DNA from: Arthrobacter frigidicola | Lineage (GTDB): Bacteria; Actinomycetota; Actinomycetes; Actinomycetales; Micrococcaceae | Direction: 5' to 3' | Length of the DNA: 64,000 nucleotides | Assembly: GCA_003602285.1 (NCBI GenBank) | Contig: QZVU01000004.1 | Location: forward strand, 248,001-312,000 | In this document: positions 9,145 to 17,526 of the stretch, in pieces | Layout of the letters: every line of letters starts with the position of its first letter | Position numbering within the stretch: the first letter of the stretch is position 1 | Translations under genes and position numbers: made by a program | Notes under the pieces: generated by a model | Database searches by the model: none | The model's input: the letters and a program-made list of their open reading frames with translations, nothing else | What the model was told of the DNA's origin: nothing

Positions 9145-9771
9145 TCAGGGCCGGTGATGCAGCCCGTCGAAGACCATGGTGATGACGTCATCGGCCAGCT
9201 TGCCGGCGGTGAGGGGGCCCCCGGGTTTGTACCATTCGACGATCGAGTTGATCGTGCCGAACAGCAGCCTGGTAGTGGTCCTCGGGTCGATGTCACTGCG
9301 CAGCGATCCCTCCGAGCGGGCCGCGTCGACAAGGGCCGCGACCTGCCGGTCGAAGGAGCGCCGGCGCTCAAGGGCGCCGCGCTCAACCTCCGTATTGCCG
9401 CGCAGGCGCAGCAGCAGGGTCACGAACGGCAGGCGCTCGGTCAGGACGGCGATGGTGCCGCGGAGGACGAATTCGAGCCGCGCATCGGCCCGTCCCGACG
9501 TCGCCCGCGGGTCGGCAAGGACCGCCTCAAGCCCGCCGAGGGCGTGTTCGAGGGCCAGCCGGAGCAGGTCGCCCTTCGAGGGGACGTGGTGGTAGATCGC
9601 GGACTTGCTGATGCCCAGGTTTTCGGCGAGCACCCCCATGGAGGTCGCTTCGTAGCCGTGCCGGTTGAAGACGTCCACGGCGATGGTGAGGACCGCCTGC
9701 TGGTCGTAGCCGGGACGCCCGCGGCGTCCGGGCGTGGTGGCCGGTGCTTGAGTGCTCGCCATATCCGTCAT
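9145..9771 (-). CDS. paaR: TetR-family regulator of phenylacetate catabolism
   Basis: A 208-residue TetR repressor. The N-terminal helix-turn-helix (about residues 24-70) carries the classic pattern ATSMGVLAENLGISKSAIYHHVPSKGDL; the remainder is the helical ligand and dimer domain. It is the last gene of paaI-paaK-paaR, 18 bases after paaK, and four related palindromes lie at the paa promoters. The known model for PaaR proteins of this family is repression relieved by phenylacetyl-CoA. One candidate operator ends two bases before its own start codon, so autoregulation is likely. The start is uncertain: ATG 9771 and ATG 9762 are both in frame and neither has a clear Shine-Dalgarno sequence. 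Confidence 0.85.
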   Translation of the reverse strand: MTDMASTQAPATTPGRRGRPGYDQQAVLTIAVDVFNRHGYEATSMGVLAENLGISKSAIYHHVPSKGDLLRLALEHALGGLEAVLADPRATSGRADARLEFVLRGTIAVLTERLPFVTLLLRLRGNTEVERGALERRRSFDRQVAALVDAARSEGSLRSDIDPRTTTRLLFGTINSIVEWYKPGGPLTAGKLADDVITMVFDGLHHRP

Positions 9772-9772
9772 T

Positions 9773-9790
9773 TTCGCATGAACGTTCGGT
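9773..9790 (-). promoter_or_regulatory. Proposed PaaR operator at the paaR start
   Basis: On the minus strand this reads ACCGAACGTTCATGCGAA, with a perfect GAACGTTC core (9780-9787). It aligns at 13 or more positions with the site before paaI. It fills the gap between the paaK stop and the paaR start and covers the space where a ribosome binding site would be. Its second arm is degraded, so it is the weakest of the four sites. Confidence 0.45.
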
Positions 9791-11130
9791 CACTCCCCGC
9801 CGGAGCGGGGGCGGAGGTCGTAGACCCTCTTGAGCTTCCCGCTGGAGCGCACCAGGGAGCCCTGCTCGACGACGGTCACGGTGCAGCTTGAGCCGATGTG
9901 GATCTTGATCTGCTCCCGGAGCGTGGCCGCGGCGTCACGGGCCGCCTCCGCGGACACGCCGTCCCGCGGCTCCACCTTAACGTTCAGCTGGTCCATGCGC
10001 TGGCCCTCGGGGCGGGTGAGCTCAAGCTGGAAGTGCGGGCTCAGCGCCGGAATCCGCAGGGCGAGCTCCTCGACCTGGGTGGGGAACAGGTTGACTCCGC
10101 GCAGGATGATCATGTCGTCGCTGCGGCCGGTGATCCGCCCCATCCGGCGCATCCCGGGCCGGGCGGTGCCGGGCAGCAGCCGGGTCAGGTCGTGGGTGCG
10201 GTACCGGATGATCGGCAGGGCCTCCTTGGTCAGGGAGGTGAAAACGAGTTCGCCGGCTTCGCCGTCGGGCAGGACCCGGTCGGTGAACGGGTCGACGATC
10301 TCGGGCCGGAAGTGGTCCTCCCAGATGTGCGAGCCGTCCTTGCTCTCCACGCATTCTCCGGCGACGCCCGGGCCCATCACCTCGGAGAGCCCGTAGATGT
10401 CGCAGGCGTCGAAGCCCATGCGCTCCTCGAGCTCGTGGCGCATCTCCTCGGTCCACGGCTCGGCGCCGAGGACGGCGGTCTTCAGCGTCGTCGAGCGCGG
10501 GTCGATGCCGGCGGCGGCCATGGCGTCCAGGATGGTGAGCAGGTAGGTGGGGGTGGCGAGGATCGCGTCGGGCTCGAAGTCGCGGATGAGCTGGATCTGC
10601 CGCTCGGTCTGCCCACCCGACATGGGAATGACGGTGCACCCGAGCTTCTCGGCGCCGTAGTGGGCGCCGAGGCCACCGGTGAACAGCCCGTACCCGTAGG
10701 CGTTGTGGACCTTCCATCCGCTCTTGACGCCGGAGGCGCGCAGTGACCGGGCCACCAGGGTGGCCCAGCGGTCGATGTCCCCGGCGGTGTAGCCGACGAC
10801 GGTGGGCTTGCCGGTGGTGCCCGAGGACGCGTGGATGCGGGCCACCCGGTCCTGCGGCACCGCGAACATCCCGAAGGGGTAGGACCGGCGCAGGTCCTCT
10901 TTGGTGGTGAAGGGAAATTTCGCCAGGTCCGACAGTTCGCGCAGGTCGCCGGGGTGCACCCCGGCGTCGTCGAACTTCCGCCGGTACAGTTCCACCTTGT
11001 CGTACGCGAGGGCCACGGTGCGCTGCAGGCGCTCGAGCTGGAGCGACTCGATGCGGTCTCGGCTGTACTCCTCCTCGGGGTCGAGGGTTCCGGGAGCGGC
11101 CGCAGAGGCCTTGAGGGCTGTACCGGTCAT
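9790..11130 (-). CDS. paaK: Phenylacetate-CoA ligase
   Basis: A 446-residue member of the ANL adenylating family, normal for PaaK. The AMP-binding loop is visible as HASSGTTGKPTVVGYT. Further on are YGLSEVMGPGV (substrate and AMP contact) and the C-terminal DDMIILRGVNLFPTQVE segment typical of aryl-CoA ligases. It makes phenylacetyl-CoA from phenylacetate, ATP and CoA, the entry step of the pathway and the inducer-producing reaction. Its ATG overlaps the paaI stop by four bases, so paaI and paaK are translationally coupled. Confidence 0.95.
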   Translation of the reverse strand: MTGTALKASAAAPGTLDPEEEYSRDRIESLQLERLQRTVALAYDKVELYRRKFDDAGVHPGDLRELSDLAKFPFTTKEDLRRSYPFGMFAVPQDRVARIHASSGTTGKPTVVGYTAGDIDRWATLVARSLRASGVKSGWKVHNAYGYGLFTGGLGAHYGAEKLGCTVIPMSGGQTERQIQLIRDFEPDAILATPTYLLTILDAMAAAGIDPRSTTLKTAVLGAEPWTEEMRHELEERMGFDACDIYGLSEVMGPGVAGECVESKDGSHIWEDHFRPEIVDPFTDRVLPDGEAGELVFTSLTKEALPIIRYRTHDLTRLLPGTARPGMRRMGRITGRSDDMIILRGVNLFPTQVEELALRIPALSPHFQLELTRPEGQRMDQLNVKVEPRDGVSAEAARDAAATLREQIKIHIGSSCTVTVVEQGSLVRSSGKLKRVYDLRPRSGGE

Positions 11131-11627
11131 GAGGGGTCCTTCGCCTTGGGGGAACGGGCGGGTGCGGGCACGGTGCGGGAGCGCCCGCGGAACTCGGCGA
11201 CGGGCCGCCCCGCGGCGCCGTCGTGCGCGGTGATGGTGATGTCGTAGAGCCCGCTGCGGCCCGCGGCGGCCCGCCGTTCGGCGACCGCGGTCAGGACCTC
11301 GCCGGCCCGCACCGGGCTGAGGAAGGTGATGTCGGCCCCTGAGGCGACCGTCACGGTCCCGGCGTCCGGTGCCCCGGACGCGGAGTTCGAGTCGGGGGAG
11401 GCGGGGTTGCAGGCGAGGGCGAAGGCGGAATCTGCGAAAGCGAAGATCATTCCGCCGTGGGCGATGCCGAAGCCGTTGAGCATTTCCGGGCGCACCGTCA
11501 TCGCGATCCGTGCCGAGCCCTCGCCGACCTCGAGCAGCTCGATGCCCAGCCAGGCCGAGGCGTGGTCCTCCGCCAGAATCTGGTGCCGCGGTGCCGCGGG
11601 CCCCGCCGTCCGGACGTCGCTGTCCAT
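11127..11627 (-). CDS. paaI: Phenylacetyl-CoA thioesterase PaaI
   Basis: A 166-residue hotdog thioesterase, first gene of paaI-paaK-paaR. The segment NGFGIAHGGMIFAFADSAFALACN is the PaaI pattern, with the catalytic Asp in FADSAF and the substrate Asn in NGFG. PaaI hydrolyses CoA thioesters of dead-end ring-hydroxylated or epoxide-derived intermediates, freeing CoA. The ATG at 11627 lies 24 bases downstream (on its strand) of the proposed operator. Confidence 0.92.
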   Translation of the reverse strand: MDSDVRTAGPAAPRHQILAEDHASAWLGIELLEVGEGSARIAMTVRPEMLNGFGIAHGGMIFAFADSAFALACNPASPDSNSASGAPDAGTVTVASGADITFLSPVRAGEVLTAVAERRAAAGRSGLYDITITAHDGAAGRPVAEFRGRSRTVPAPARSPKAKDPS

Positions 11628-11650
11628 TCGAGCCGCCTTTCGAATTATTT

Positions 11651-11668
11651 ACCGAATGTTCATTAGGT
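11651..11668 (-). promoter_or_regulatory. Proposed PaaR operator upstream of paaI
   Basis: An 18-bp near-perfect palindrome, ACCGAATG-TT-CATTAGGT, with a single mismatch between its 8-bp arms. It shares ACCGAAYGTYCRTT with the paaZ and paaR sites. It sits where the -10 region of the paaI promoter would be. Confidence 0.68.
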
Positions 11669-11693
11669 AATACCGGCCGACCGGCACTGTCAA
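11669..11693 (-). promoter_or_regulatory. Promoter -35 region for paaIKR
   Basis: On the minus strand a consensus TTGACA (11693-11688) is followed after about 17 bases by TTACCT and TATTAC sequences at the edge of the operator. Repressor binding would cover the -10, a standard arrangement for TetR repression. Confidence 0.55.
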
Positions 11694-11726
11694 GGCGGGG
11701 CGGGTATGGCCTTGCTTTTGAGATTC

Positions 11727-11743
11727 TATATCTATTAGATATA
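11727..11743. promoter_or_regulatory. Perfect 17-bp palindrome, probable PadR operator
   Basis: TATATCTA-T-TAGATATA: two perfect 8-bp arms around one base, strikingly AT-rich for this DNA. It ends 21 bases before the PadR-family start codon and just before its Shine-Dalgarno sequence. PadR regulators usually repress themselves through such AT-rich dyads. Confidence 0.75.
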
Positions 11744-11764
11744 AGCAGCGAAGGAGAGGACCGC

Positions 11765-12376
11765 ATGTCCCGTACGGAGCAGACCCAGACCGCAGTGCTC
11801 GGCGCCCTGAGCGTCATGCCCATGACCGGATATGCGCTGCGGGAAGAGATCCGGTCCGTCCTCGGGCACTTCTGGAGCGAGAGTTTTGGCCAGATCTATC
11901 CGGCGCTCGCGGAACTTCAGCGGCAGGGCCTGGTCGAGCGCCGGGGCGCGGACCGGGCGCGGGCTTCGGTCTTTGCCCTCACTCCGGCCGGGACGGAGCG
12001 GCTCCGCGAACTGCTCTCGGAGCCGGCGCAACCGGTCCGGCCGCGGAACGGGCTGATGCTCCGGCTCTTCTTCGGCCGCCAACTTGGGCCCGAGGCCTGC
12101 CGGATCCTCATCCGGGAGGCCCGGGAGGAAGCGGAGGCGCGGTTGGCCGAGCTTGCCGTTTCACGCAGCGAATCGCAGGAGGGTCCGCACGCCCAGGACC
12201 GCCCCTACTGGCTCCTCACGATCTCCGCAGGCGAGCATGCCGCCCGGGCGGCCATCGCCTGGGCCGACGGCGCCCTTGAGGCCCTTGAAACCCTGTCCGA
12301 CTCGGCAGCGCCCCATCCTGCCGCAGAACCACCAGTAGGATCCAAGACCGTTCATCCTGTAAGGGAGCACCCATGA
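11765..12376 (+). CDS. PadR-family transcriptional regulator
   Basis: A 203-residue protein. The N-terminal winged helix (roughly residues 8-85) has the PadR pattern MTGYALREEI, then FGQIYPALAELQRQGLV and a wing; the C-terminal half is the helical dimerisation part (Vir_C type). AAGGAGAGG precedes the ATG at 11765. Its stop overlaps the start of a membrane protein gene by four bases, the usual partner type for PadR proteins. Ligand unknown. The longer open frame running from upstream antisense DNA is not credible because it crosses the palindrome and promoter. Confidence 0.85.
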   Translation: MSRTEQTQTAVLGALSVMPMTGYALREEIRSVLGHFWSESFGQIYPALAELQRQGLVERRGADRARASVFALTPAGTERLRELLSEPAQPVRPRNGLMLRLFFGRQLGPEACRILIREAREEAEARLAELAVSRSESQEGPHAQDRPYWLLTISAGEHAARAAIAWADGALEALETLSDSAAPHPAAEPPVGSKTVHPVREHP

Positions 12377-12828
12377 ACGCTTTCCCCTTTCTCCGCCTCC
12401 GGTGCGCCGCAACGCCGGGGCGGACGGCAGCCGCTGCGGCGGCCGGGTTCTCGGTCATTGCGGCCTTCCAGGCATCGCTGGCGCTCGGGGCACCCTTGGG
12501 GGAAGCCGCCTATGGCGGCGCCAGCGCCGGCCGGCTGCCGGCGGAGCTGCGCGCGGCCAGCGCCGTCGCCATGGTGGTGTGGCTGCTGGCCGCCCTGACC
12601 GTTCGTGCCCGGGGCCGTCCGGGACCGGTTCCGGGGGGCAGGGCCCTCCGCTGGGGACTCCGCGGATTCATCGTCCTGCTCGCGGCCGGGACCCTCATGA
12701 ACGCCGCCTCGTCGAGTCCCTGGGAGCGGTTTCTCTGGGCGCCCCTCGCGCTCGTTCTGCTGCTTCTGTGCCTGCGCCTTGACCGTCACCGCGGCACGGA
12801 CGGGGGTCCGGACAGCCCTGCTGCCTGA
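12373..12828 (+). CDS. Small four-helix membrane protein in operon with PadR
   Basis: A 151-residue protein with about four hydrophobic segments: one near the N-terminus (VIAAFQASLALGA), then WLLAALTVRA, GFIVLLAAGTLMNA and PLALVLLLLCLRL. I do not recognise a family. It starts inside the PadR stop codon (ATGA), so it is probably the regulated target. PadR-linked membrane proteins are often transporters or envelope stress proteins, but nothing here shows transport residues. Confidence 0.7.
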   Translation: MNAFPFLRLRCAATPGRTAAAAAAGFSVIAAFQASLALGAPLGEAAYGGASAGRLPAELRAASAVAMVVWLLAALTVRARGRPGPVPGGRALRWGLRGFIVLLAAGTLMNAASSSPWERFLWAPLALVLLLLCLRLDRHRGTDGGPDSPAA

Positions 12829-12987
12829 GCGGGCGGCACCGAAGGAGCCGCAGCCCTCACCCGCAGCCTGAACCCACAGCTTCACCCAAAATCCGTCATC
12901 CCCTGTTGGGAACATGGCGGCTGTGGTTCACTGCGGAGACAGGGGCGCCAATACCTCCGGAAGCGGAGCACGCAAGGTGGAGGCGCC

Positions 12988-13647
12988 GTGTCCGAGACTG
13001 AGTTCAAACCTGAGGAGGCCCGTCCGGTGGGCATTGTGAGCTGTGGGGTGGCGGTATCGCTCGACGGGTTCGTCGCCGGCCCGCGCCAGAGCCTTGAGGA
13101 TCCGCTGGGGGAGAATGGTGAGAGCCTCCACACGTGGATGTTCGACCACCCTGAGGCGCACGCCGCTCAGCGGGAGGAGCTGCTCTCGCACGGCGCGTAC
13201 GTGATGGGCCGGAACATGTTCGGGCCCGTGCGGGGCGCCTGGGATGAACCCTGGCGGGGCTGGTGGGGAGAGGATCCGCCGTACCACGCGCCGGTCTTCG
13301 TGCTGACCCACTATCCCCGCGACCCTGTGGTGATGGAGGGAGGCACAACCTTCATCTTCATCACCGACGGCGTGGCGGCCGCGGTCGAGCAGGCGAAGGC
13401 GGCGGCCGCGAGCGGTTCCGTCGGCGTCGGCGGAGGCGCCTCAACCATCAACCAGTGCCTGGCCGCGGGCCTGATCGACGAACTGACCCTGCATGTGCCG
13501 CCGGTTCTGCTGTCCGCGGGTGAACGGCTCTTCGCCGGCGTCGGGGACCTAGAGCTCGCGATTGTGCGGGCGCGGAGCACCCCCCATGTCACCTCCACCA
13601 CCTACCGGGTGGTCCGCCAGGGCCCGCCCCGGCCGCCGGGCCAATAG
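12988..13647 (+). CDS. Dihydrofolate reductase-like (RibD C-terminal) family protein
   Basis: A 219-residue protein of the RibD_C/DHFR-like reductase family. It has the N-terminal GVAVSLDGFVAGP strand-loop, the AYVMGRNMFGP helix start, and the NADP-contact segment GSVGVGGGASTINQ followed by LIDELTLHVPPVLL. Family members reduce pyrimidine or folate-like compounds with NADPH, but most stand-alone copies have no known substrate. The start at 12988 (GTG) is eight codons before the family core; a later start is possible. It stands alone with 159 bases upstream. Confidence 0.8.
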   Translation: MSETEFKPEEARPVGIVSCGVAVSLDGFVAGPRQSLEDPLGENGESLHTWMFDHPEAHAAQREELLSHGAYVMGRNMFGPVRGAWDEPWRGWWGEDPPYHAPVFVLTHYPRDPVVMEGGTTFIFITDGVAAAVEQAKAAAASGSVGVGGGASTINQCLAAGLIDELTLHVPPVLLSAGERLFAGVGDLELAIVRARSTPHVTSTTYRVVRQGPPRPPGQ

Positions 13648-13792
13648 GTCAGGTAAAAATGCGCATATTCTCCGGGTTCAAAGCCCTCCGGCGGTGCTAG
13701 GTTTTTTGGGAAGGAAGGTGCCTGATGACCGCCGGACCCGCGGCGCCGCCGGCACCCGAAGTTCCCGGATTGTGCCTACCCAGGAGGAAGTC

Positions 13793-14086
13793 ATGACGGA
13801 CCATGTAGCCAACGTTTCCGCGTGCGATGTGGAAACCTGCTCCTTCAACCACCACCACGACTGCACGGCCTTCGCCATCACCGTCGGCGGCAGTCCCGAG
13901 CACGCGAGCTGCTCGACGTTCATCGACACGTCGGCCAGCGGCGGGCTGCCGAAGGTGCTGGCGCACGTCGGCGCCTGCCAGCGCTCCGAGTGCCAGTTCA
14001 ACGACCACCTGCTGTGCGATGCGGAGAACGTCCGTGTCGGCCCGGGCGCCGAGGCCGCTGACTGCCTCACCTACCAGCCCCGGTAG
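13793..14086 (+). CDS. DUF1540 protein with two tandem four-cysteine motifs
   Basis: A 97-residue protein made of two copies of a DUF1540-like module. Cysteines are at 11, 16, 24 and 40, then 62, 67, 75 and 91, with identical spacing C-x4-C-x7-C-x15-C in both. The pattern suggests each repeat binds one metal ion, probably zinc. AGGAGG six bases upstream supports the ATG at 13793. No function is known for the family. Confidence 0.82.
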   Translation: MTDHVANVSACDVETCSFNHHHDCTAFAITVGGSPEHASCSTFIDTSASGGLPKVLAHVGACQRSECQFNDHLLCDAENVRVGPGAEAADCLTYQPR

Positions 14087-14102
14087 CGGCGTTCCCCGGT
14101 GA

Positions 14103-14126
14103 GCGCGTCCTCGACGGAGGATGCGC
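14103..14126. terminator. Hairpin between DUF1540 gene and ptrB
   Basis: GCGCGTCCTC and GAGGATGCGC form a 10-bp stem with one G-U pair around loop GACG, in the 64-base gap between the two convergent genes. Confidence 0.5.
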
Positions 14127-14150
14127 CAGGGGCACGCCGGGCGGCGGGCC

Positions 14151-16337
14151 CTACGCGTCGGCGAAGGGCCGGACCTCGGTGGCGCCCAGGGCGTCGGCGG
14201 CGAAGGCATAGTCCCACGCCACGTCCTTCCACCGCGCGTACCGGCCGCTGGCGCCGCCGTGGCCGCCGTCCATCTCCGTCTTGAGCACGATCGGCTCGGA
14301 GCCCGTGGTCTTCTCCCGGAGTTCCGCGACCCACTTCGCCGGCTCGACGTACAGGACGCGGGTGTCGTTGAAGCTCGTCACGGCGGCGATGCGCGGGTAG
14401 TCCGCGGTGCGGACGTTCTCGTAGGGCGTGTACTCCTTCATGTACCGGTACACCTCGGGGTCGGTGATCGGGTTGCCCCACTCCTCCCACTCCAGCGCCG
14501 ACAGCGGCAGCTCCGGGTCGAGGATGGTGGTGAGGGCGTCGACGAACGGCACCTGGGCCACGATGGCCCTGTACTTCTCCGGGGCGAGGTTCGCGACGGC
14601 GCCCATCAGCAGGCCGCCCGCGGAGCCGCCCATCGCGGCGATGCGCCGCGGGTCCACCCAGCCGGAGTCGACCAGGTGGTCCGTCGCGTCGACAAAGTCA
14701 GTGAAGGTGTTCTTCTTGTTCAGCTTCTTGCCCTGCTCGTACCAGGTGCGGCCCATCTCGCCGCCGCCGCGGACGTGCGCGACGACGTAGACGATGCCGC
14801 GGTCGAGCAGGGACAGCCGCGCCACGGAGAACCCGGGGTCCATGCTGACCTCGTAGCTGCCGTAGGCGTAGACCAGGGCCGGGTTGGATCCGTCCTGCCG
14901 CAGGTCCGCCCGCCGCAGGACCGAGAGCGGAAGCAGCGTGCCGTCGGCGGCCTTCGCCCACTGGCGTTCGGCCACGTAGCGCTCCGGCCGGTAGCCGCCG
15001 AGTACCTCGGTCTCCTTGCGCAGCGCCAGCTCCCCGGTGGCCAGGACGTAGTCGTAGATCCGCGGCGGGGTCAGGAAGGAGGTGTAGGACAGGCGGATGA
15101 TCGGGGAGTCGAACTCGGCGTTCGCGAGGTTGCTCGTGATGAGATCCTCCTCGAAGTCGGGCTCCGCGGGGGCGGCCTGGGCCGGCGTCCCGAGGCCCTC
15201 GAGCTCGAGGACCTGCACGCGTTCGGTGGTGTCCCGGCGGACCGAGAGCACCAGGTGGGTGCGGGTGACCGCGGCTCCGTTGACCCGGACGGCGTCGTCG
15301 TGCGGGATCACCGTCGTCCACTGCTGGTCCTTGAGCGGACGGGCGAACTGGGAAGCGGCCACCAGGCTCACCATCGAGTTCTTGGCGTCGCGGTTGTGCG
15401 TCAGGACGTAGTGAAGCACCCCGTCCAGCCGCACCGGCTCCGCCTCGTAAAGGATCCTCTCGTCCCGGGAGATCAGCGTGGTCAGCCCGGCGCCCGGCGT
15501 CGTCAGGTCGAGGACCCGGTATTCGCTGTACTCGGAGGAGCCGACGCTGATCAGCAGCTGGGTGCGGTCGGCGGAGAGGTCGAAGCCGGTCCACATGGCG
15601 ACGTCGTCCTCCTGGTAGAGGATCTCGTCTTCCTCCACCGGGGTGCCCAGGGTGTGGACCTTGACCTGGAAGGGGCGCCAGGAGTCGTCGACGACCGTGT
15701 AGAAGACCCGGGTTCCGTCGGGGGAGAAGCCAAGGCCGTAGAAGACGTTGGCCACCTCGTCGGGCAGCAGCTCACCCGACTCGAGGTCCTTGACGCGCAG
15801 GGTGAACCGCTCGTCGCCGGCGTTGTCCTCGCAGTAGGCCAGGAGGGTACCGTCCTCGCTCACGGCGAGCCCGCCGAGGGAGAAGAAGGGCTTGCCCTCG
15901 GCCAGGACGTTCCCGTCGAGGAGGACCTGTTCGCCCTCGACCGGCTGCCCGGGCACCACCTCGGGGGGAGTCCAGTCGGCGGCGAGGTCGCCGGTGTCCA
16001 CGGCGGCAACGCGGCACTGGATGCCGTACTGCTTGCCCTCCTCGGTGCGCGAGTAGTACCACCAGCCCTTCTTGCGGGCCGGAACCGAAAGGTCGGTCTC
16101 CTGGGTGCGGTTCTTGATCTCGGTGAAGATCCGCTCTCGCAGCTGTTCCTGGCCGCGGGTGACGGCCTCCGTGTAGGCGTTCTCCGCGGTGAGGTGGGCG
16201 GTCACCTCCGGGTTGTCCTTTTCCCGCAGCCACTCGTAGGAATCGGTGAAGGTGTCGCCGTGGTGGGTGCGTTCCACCGGCATTTTCTTCGCGGCGGGCG
16301 GGCGGGGGACGGCATCCACGGGGGTCTCGGCAGTCAT
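14151..16337 (-). CDS. ptrB: Oligopeptidase B (S9A prolyl oligopeptidase family)
   Basis: A 728-residue serine peptidase of normal length for protease II. The first 420 residues or so form the beta-propeller. The C-terminal alpha/beta-hydrolase domain carries the nucleophile in MGGSAGGLLMG, the Asp in SFNDTRVLY and the His in DGGHGGASGR. Oligopeptidase B cuts short peptides after Lys or Arg in the cytoplasm; no signal peptide is present. The ATG at 16337 begins at the conserved N-terminal region. It is divergent from the paaABCDE operon, and no functional link to it is apparent. Confidence 0.93.
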   Translation of the reverse strand: MTAETPVDAVPRPPAAKKMPVERTHHGDTFTDSYEWLREKDNPEVTAHLTAENAYTEAVTRGQEQLRERIFTEIKNRTQETDLSVPARKKGWWYYSRTEEGKQYGIQCRVAAVDTGDLAADWTPPEVVPGQPVEGEQVLLDGNVLAEGKPFFSLGGLAVSEDGTLLAYCEDNAGDERFTLRVKDLESGELLPDEVANVFYGLGFSPDGTRVFYTVVDDSWRPFQVKVHTLGTPVEEDEILYQEDDVAMWTGFDLSADRTQLLISVGSSEYSEYRVLDLTTPGAGLTTLISRDERILYEAEPVRLDGVLHYVLTHNRDAKNSMVSLVAASQFARPLKDQQWTTVIPHDDAVRVNGAAVTRTHLVLSVRRDTTERVQVLELEGLGTPAQAAPAEPDFEEDLITSNLANAEFDSPIIRLSYTSFLTPPRIYDYVLATGELALRKETEVLGGYRPERYVAERQWAKAADGTLLPLSVLRRADLRQDGSNPALVYAYGSYEVSMDPGFSVARLSLLDRGIVYVVAHVRGGGEMGRTWYEQGKKLNKKNTFTDFVDATDHLVDSGWVDPRRIAAMGGSAGGLLMGAVANLAPEKYRAIVAQVPFVDALTTILDPELPLSALEWEEWGNPITDPEVYRYMKEYTPYENVRTADYPRIAAVTSFNDTRVLYVEPAKWVAELREKTTGSEPIVLKTEMDGGHGGASGRYARWKDVAWDYAFAADALGATEVRPFADA

Positions 16338-16453
16338 GGGTCCATCTTGCCAGAAGCGCGCCGAGGGGCCCGGGTGTTCCGTTCGCCCGGCGGACGGGCC
16401 CGGATCCCTCCAGCCGGGGGTGTCCGGCGGGCGCCGCGGCGGTGGATTCGGTG

Positions 16454-16483
16454 TTGACGCCCTCCCGGCCCGCCGCATATCCT
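16454..16483 (+). promoter_or_regulatory. Promoter of paaABCDE-paaG
   Basis: TTGACG (16454-16459) and TATCCT (16478-16483) are spaced by 18 bases, a good housekeeping promoter, 53 bases before paaA. The -10 merges into the operator. Confidence 0.65.
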
Positions 16484-16498
16484 GAACGAACGGTCGGT
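16481..16498 (+). promoter_or_regulatory. Proposed PaaR operator upstream of paaA
   Basis: CCTGAACG-AA-CGGTCGGT overlaps the -10 hexamer. Over 20 positions it agrees with the reverse complement of the paaZ site except at about four. The dyad is less perfect than at paaI. Confidence 0.62.
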
Positions 16499-16536
16499 AA
16501 TTATTTTCGACACGATCCGCACAGTGAGGTGACCCC

Positions 16537-17526
16537 ATGGCAGCACCAGCAGCGACCCAGTACGGCAGCCCGGACGTCGACGCCGCCGGCCAGCAGCTGT
16601 TCGACGAGCTGATCGCCCAGGACTCCCGCATCGAACCGCGGGACTGGATGCCGGAGGCGTACCGGAAGTCCCTCACCCGGCAGATTTCCCAGCATGCCCA
16701 CTCCGAGATCATCGGCATGCAGCCCGAGGCCAACTGGATCACCCGCGCACCGTCACTGAAGCGCAAGGCCATCCTCATGGCCAAGGTCCAGGACGAGGCC
16801 GGCCATGGGCTCTACCTCTACTCCGCCGCCGAAACCCTCGGCACCCCGCGCGACAAGATGACCGAGGACCTGATCGCAGGCAAGGCCCGGTACTCGAGCA
16901 TCTTCAACTACCCCGTGCTGACCTGGGCCGACATCGGCGCGATCGGTTGGCTCGTCGACGGCGCCGCCATCTGCAACCAGGTCCCCCTGTGCCGGGCCTC
17001 CTATGGGCCCTATGGCCGGGCCATGGTGCGCATCTGCAAGGAAGAGTCGTTCCACCAGCGGCAGGGCTTTGAGATCCTGCTCGAACTCGCCAACGGCACG
17101 CAGGCCCAGCGCGACATGGCCCAGGACGCGATCAACCGCTGGTACGCGCCCTCGCTCATGATGTTCGGCCCGCCGGACGATGACTCGCCGAATTCCAAGC
17201 AGTCGATGGCTTGGAACATCAAGCGCTTCTCAAACGATGAGCTGCGCTCGCGCTTCGTCGGCATGATCGCCGAGCAGGTGAAGGCCCTCGGGCTGAGCCT
17301 CCCCGATCCGGACGTGCGCTTCAACGAGGACACCGGAAAGTGGGAGCACGGCCCGCTGGACTGGGAGGAGTTCAAGGAGGTCCTCGCCGGCCGCGGCCCC
17401 TGCAACGCCCAGCGCATGGAGCGCCGCCGCGAGGCCCACGAGGACGGCGCCTGGGTGCGCGAGGCCGCGGCGGCCTACGCCGACAAGCAGGCCCGCAGGG
17501 CCGCTTCAGCGACGGAGGCAGCATGA
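16537..17526 (+). CDS. paaA: Phenylacetyl-CoA 1,2-epoxidase subunit PaaA (catalytic)
   Basis: A 329-residue ferritin-like di-iron oxygenase subunit of normal length. Helix motifs for iron binding are seen: the first Glu region [13 protein letters not shown], then [13 protein letters not shown] (ExxH), and [12 protein letters not shown] (ExxH), followed by the [12 protein letters not shown] end segment. With PaaB, PaaC and PaaE it epoxidises the aromatic ring of phenylacetyl-CoA using oxygen and NADPH-derived electrons. It is the first gene of paaABCDE-paaG and lies 38 bases after the proposed operator. Confidence 0.97.
   Translation: MAAPAATQYGSPDVDAAGQQLFDELIAQDSRIEPRDWMPEAYRKSLTRQISQHAHSEIIGMQPEANWITRAPSLKRKAILMAKVQDEAGHGLYLYSAAETLGTPRDKMTEDLIAGKARYSSIFNYPVLTWADIGAIGWLVDGAAICNQVPLCRASYGPYGRAMVRICKEESFHQRQGFEILLELANGTQAQRDMAQDAINRWYAPSLMMFGPPDDDSPNSKQSMAWNIKRFSNDELRSRFVGMIAEQVKALGLSLPDPDVRFNEDTGKWEHGPLDWEEFKEVLAGRGPCNAQRMERRREAHEDGAWVREAAAAYADKQARRAASATEAA

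Noticed and set aside
16481-16498. The paaA-side palindrome as an operator for oligopeptidase B
   Set aside because: It overlaps the plus-strand -10 of paaA and matches other paa sites; ptrB begins 144 bases away on the other strand and has no matching promoter there.
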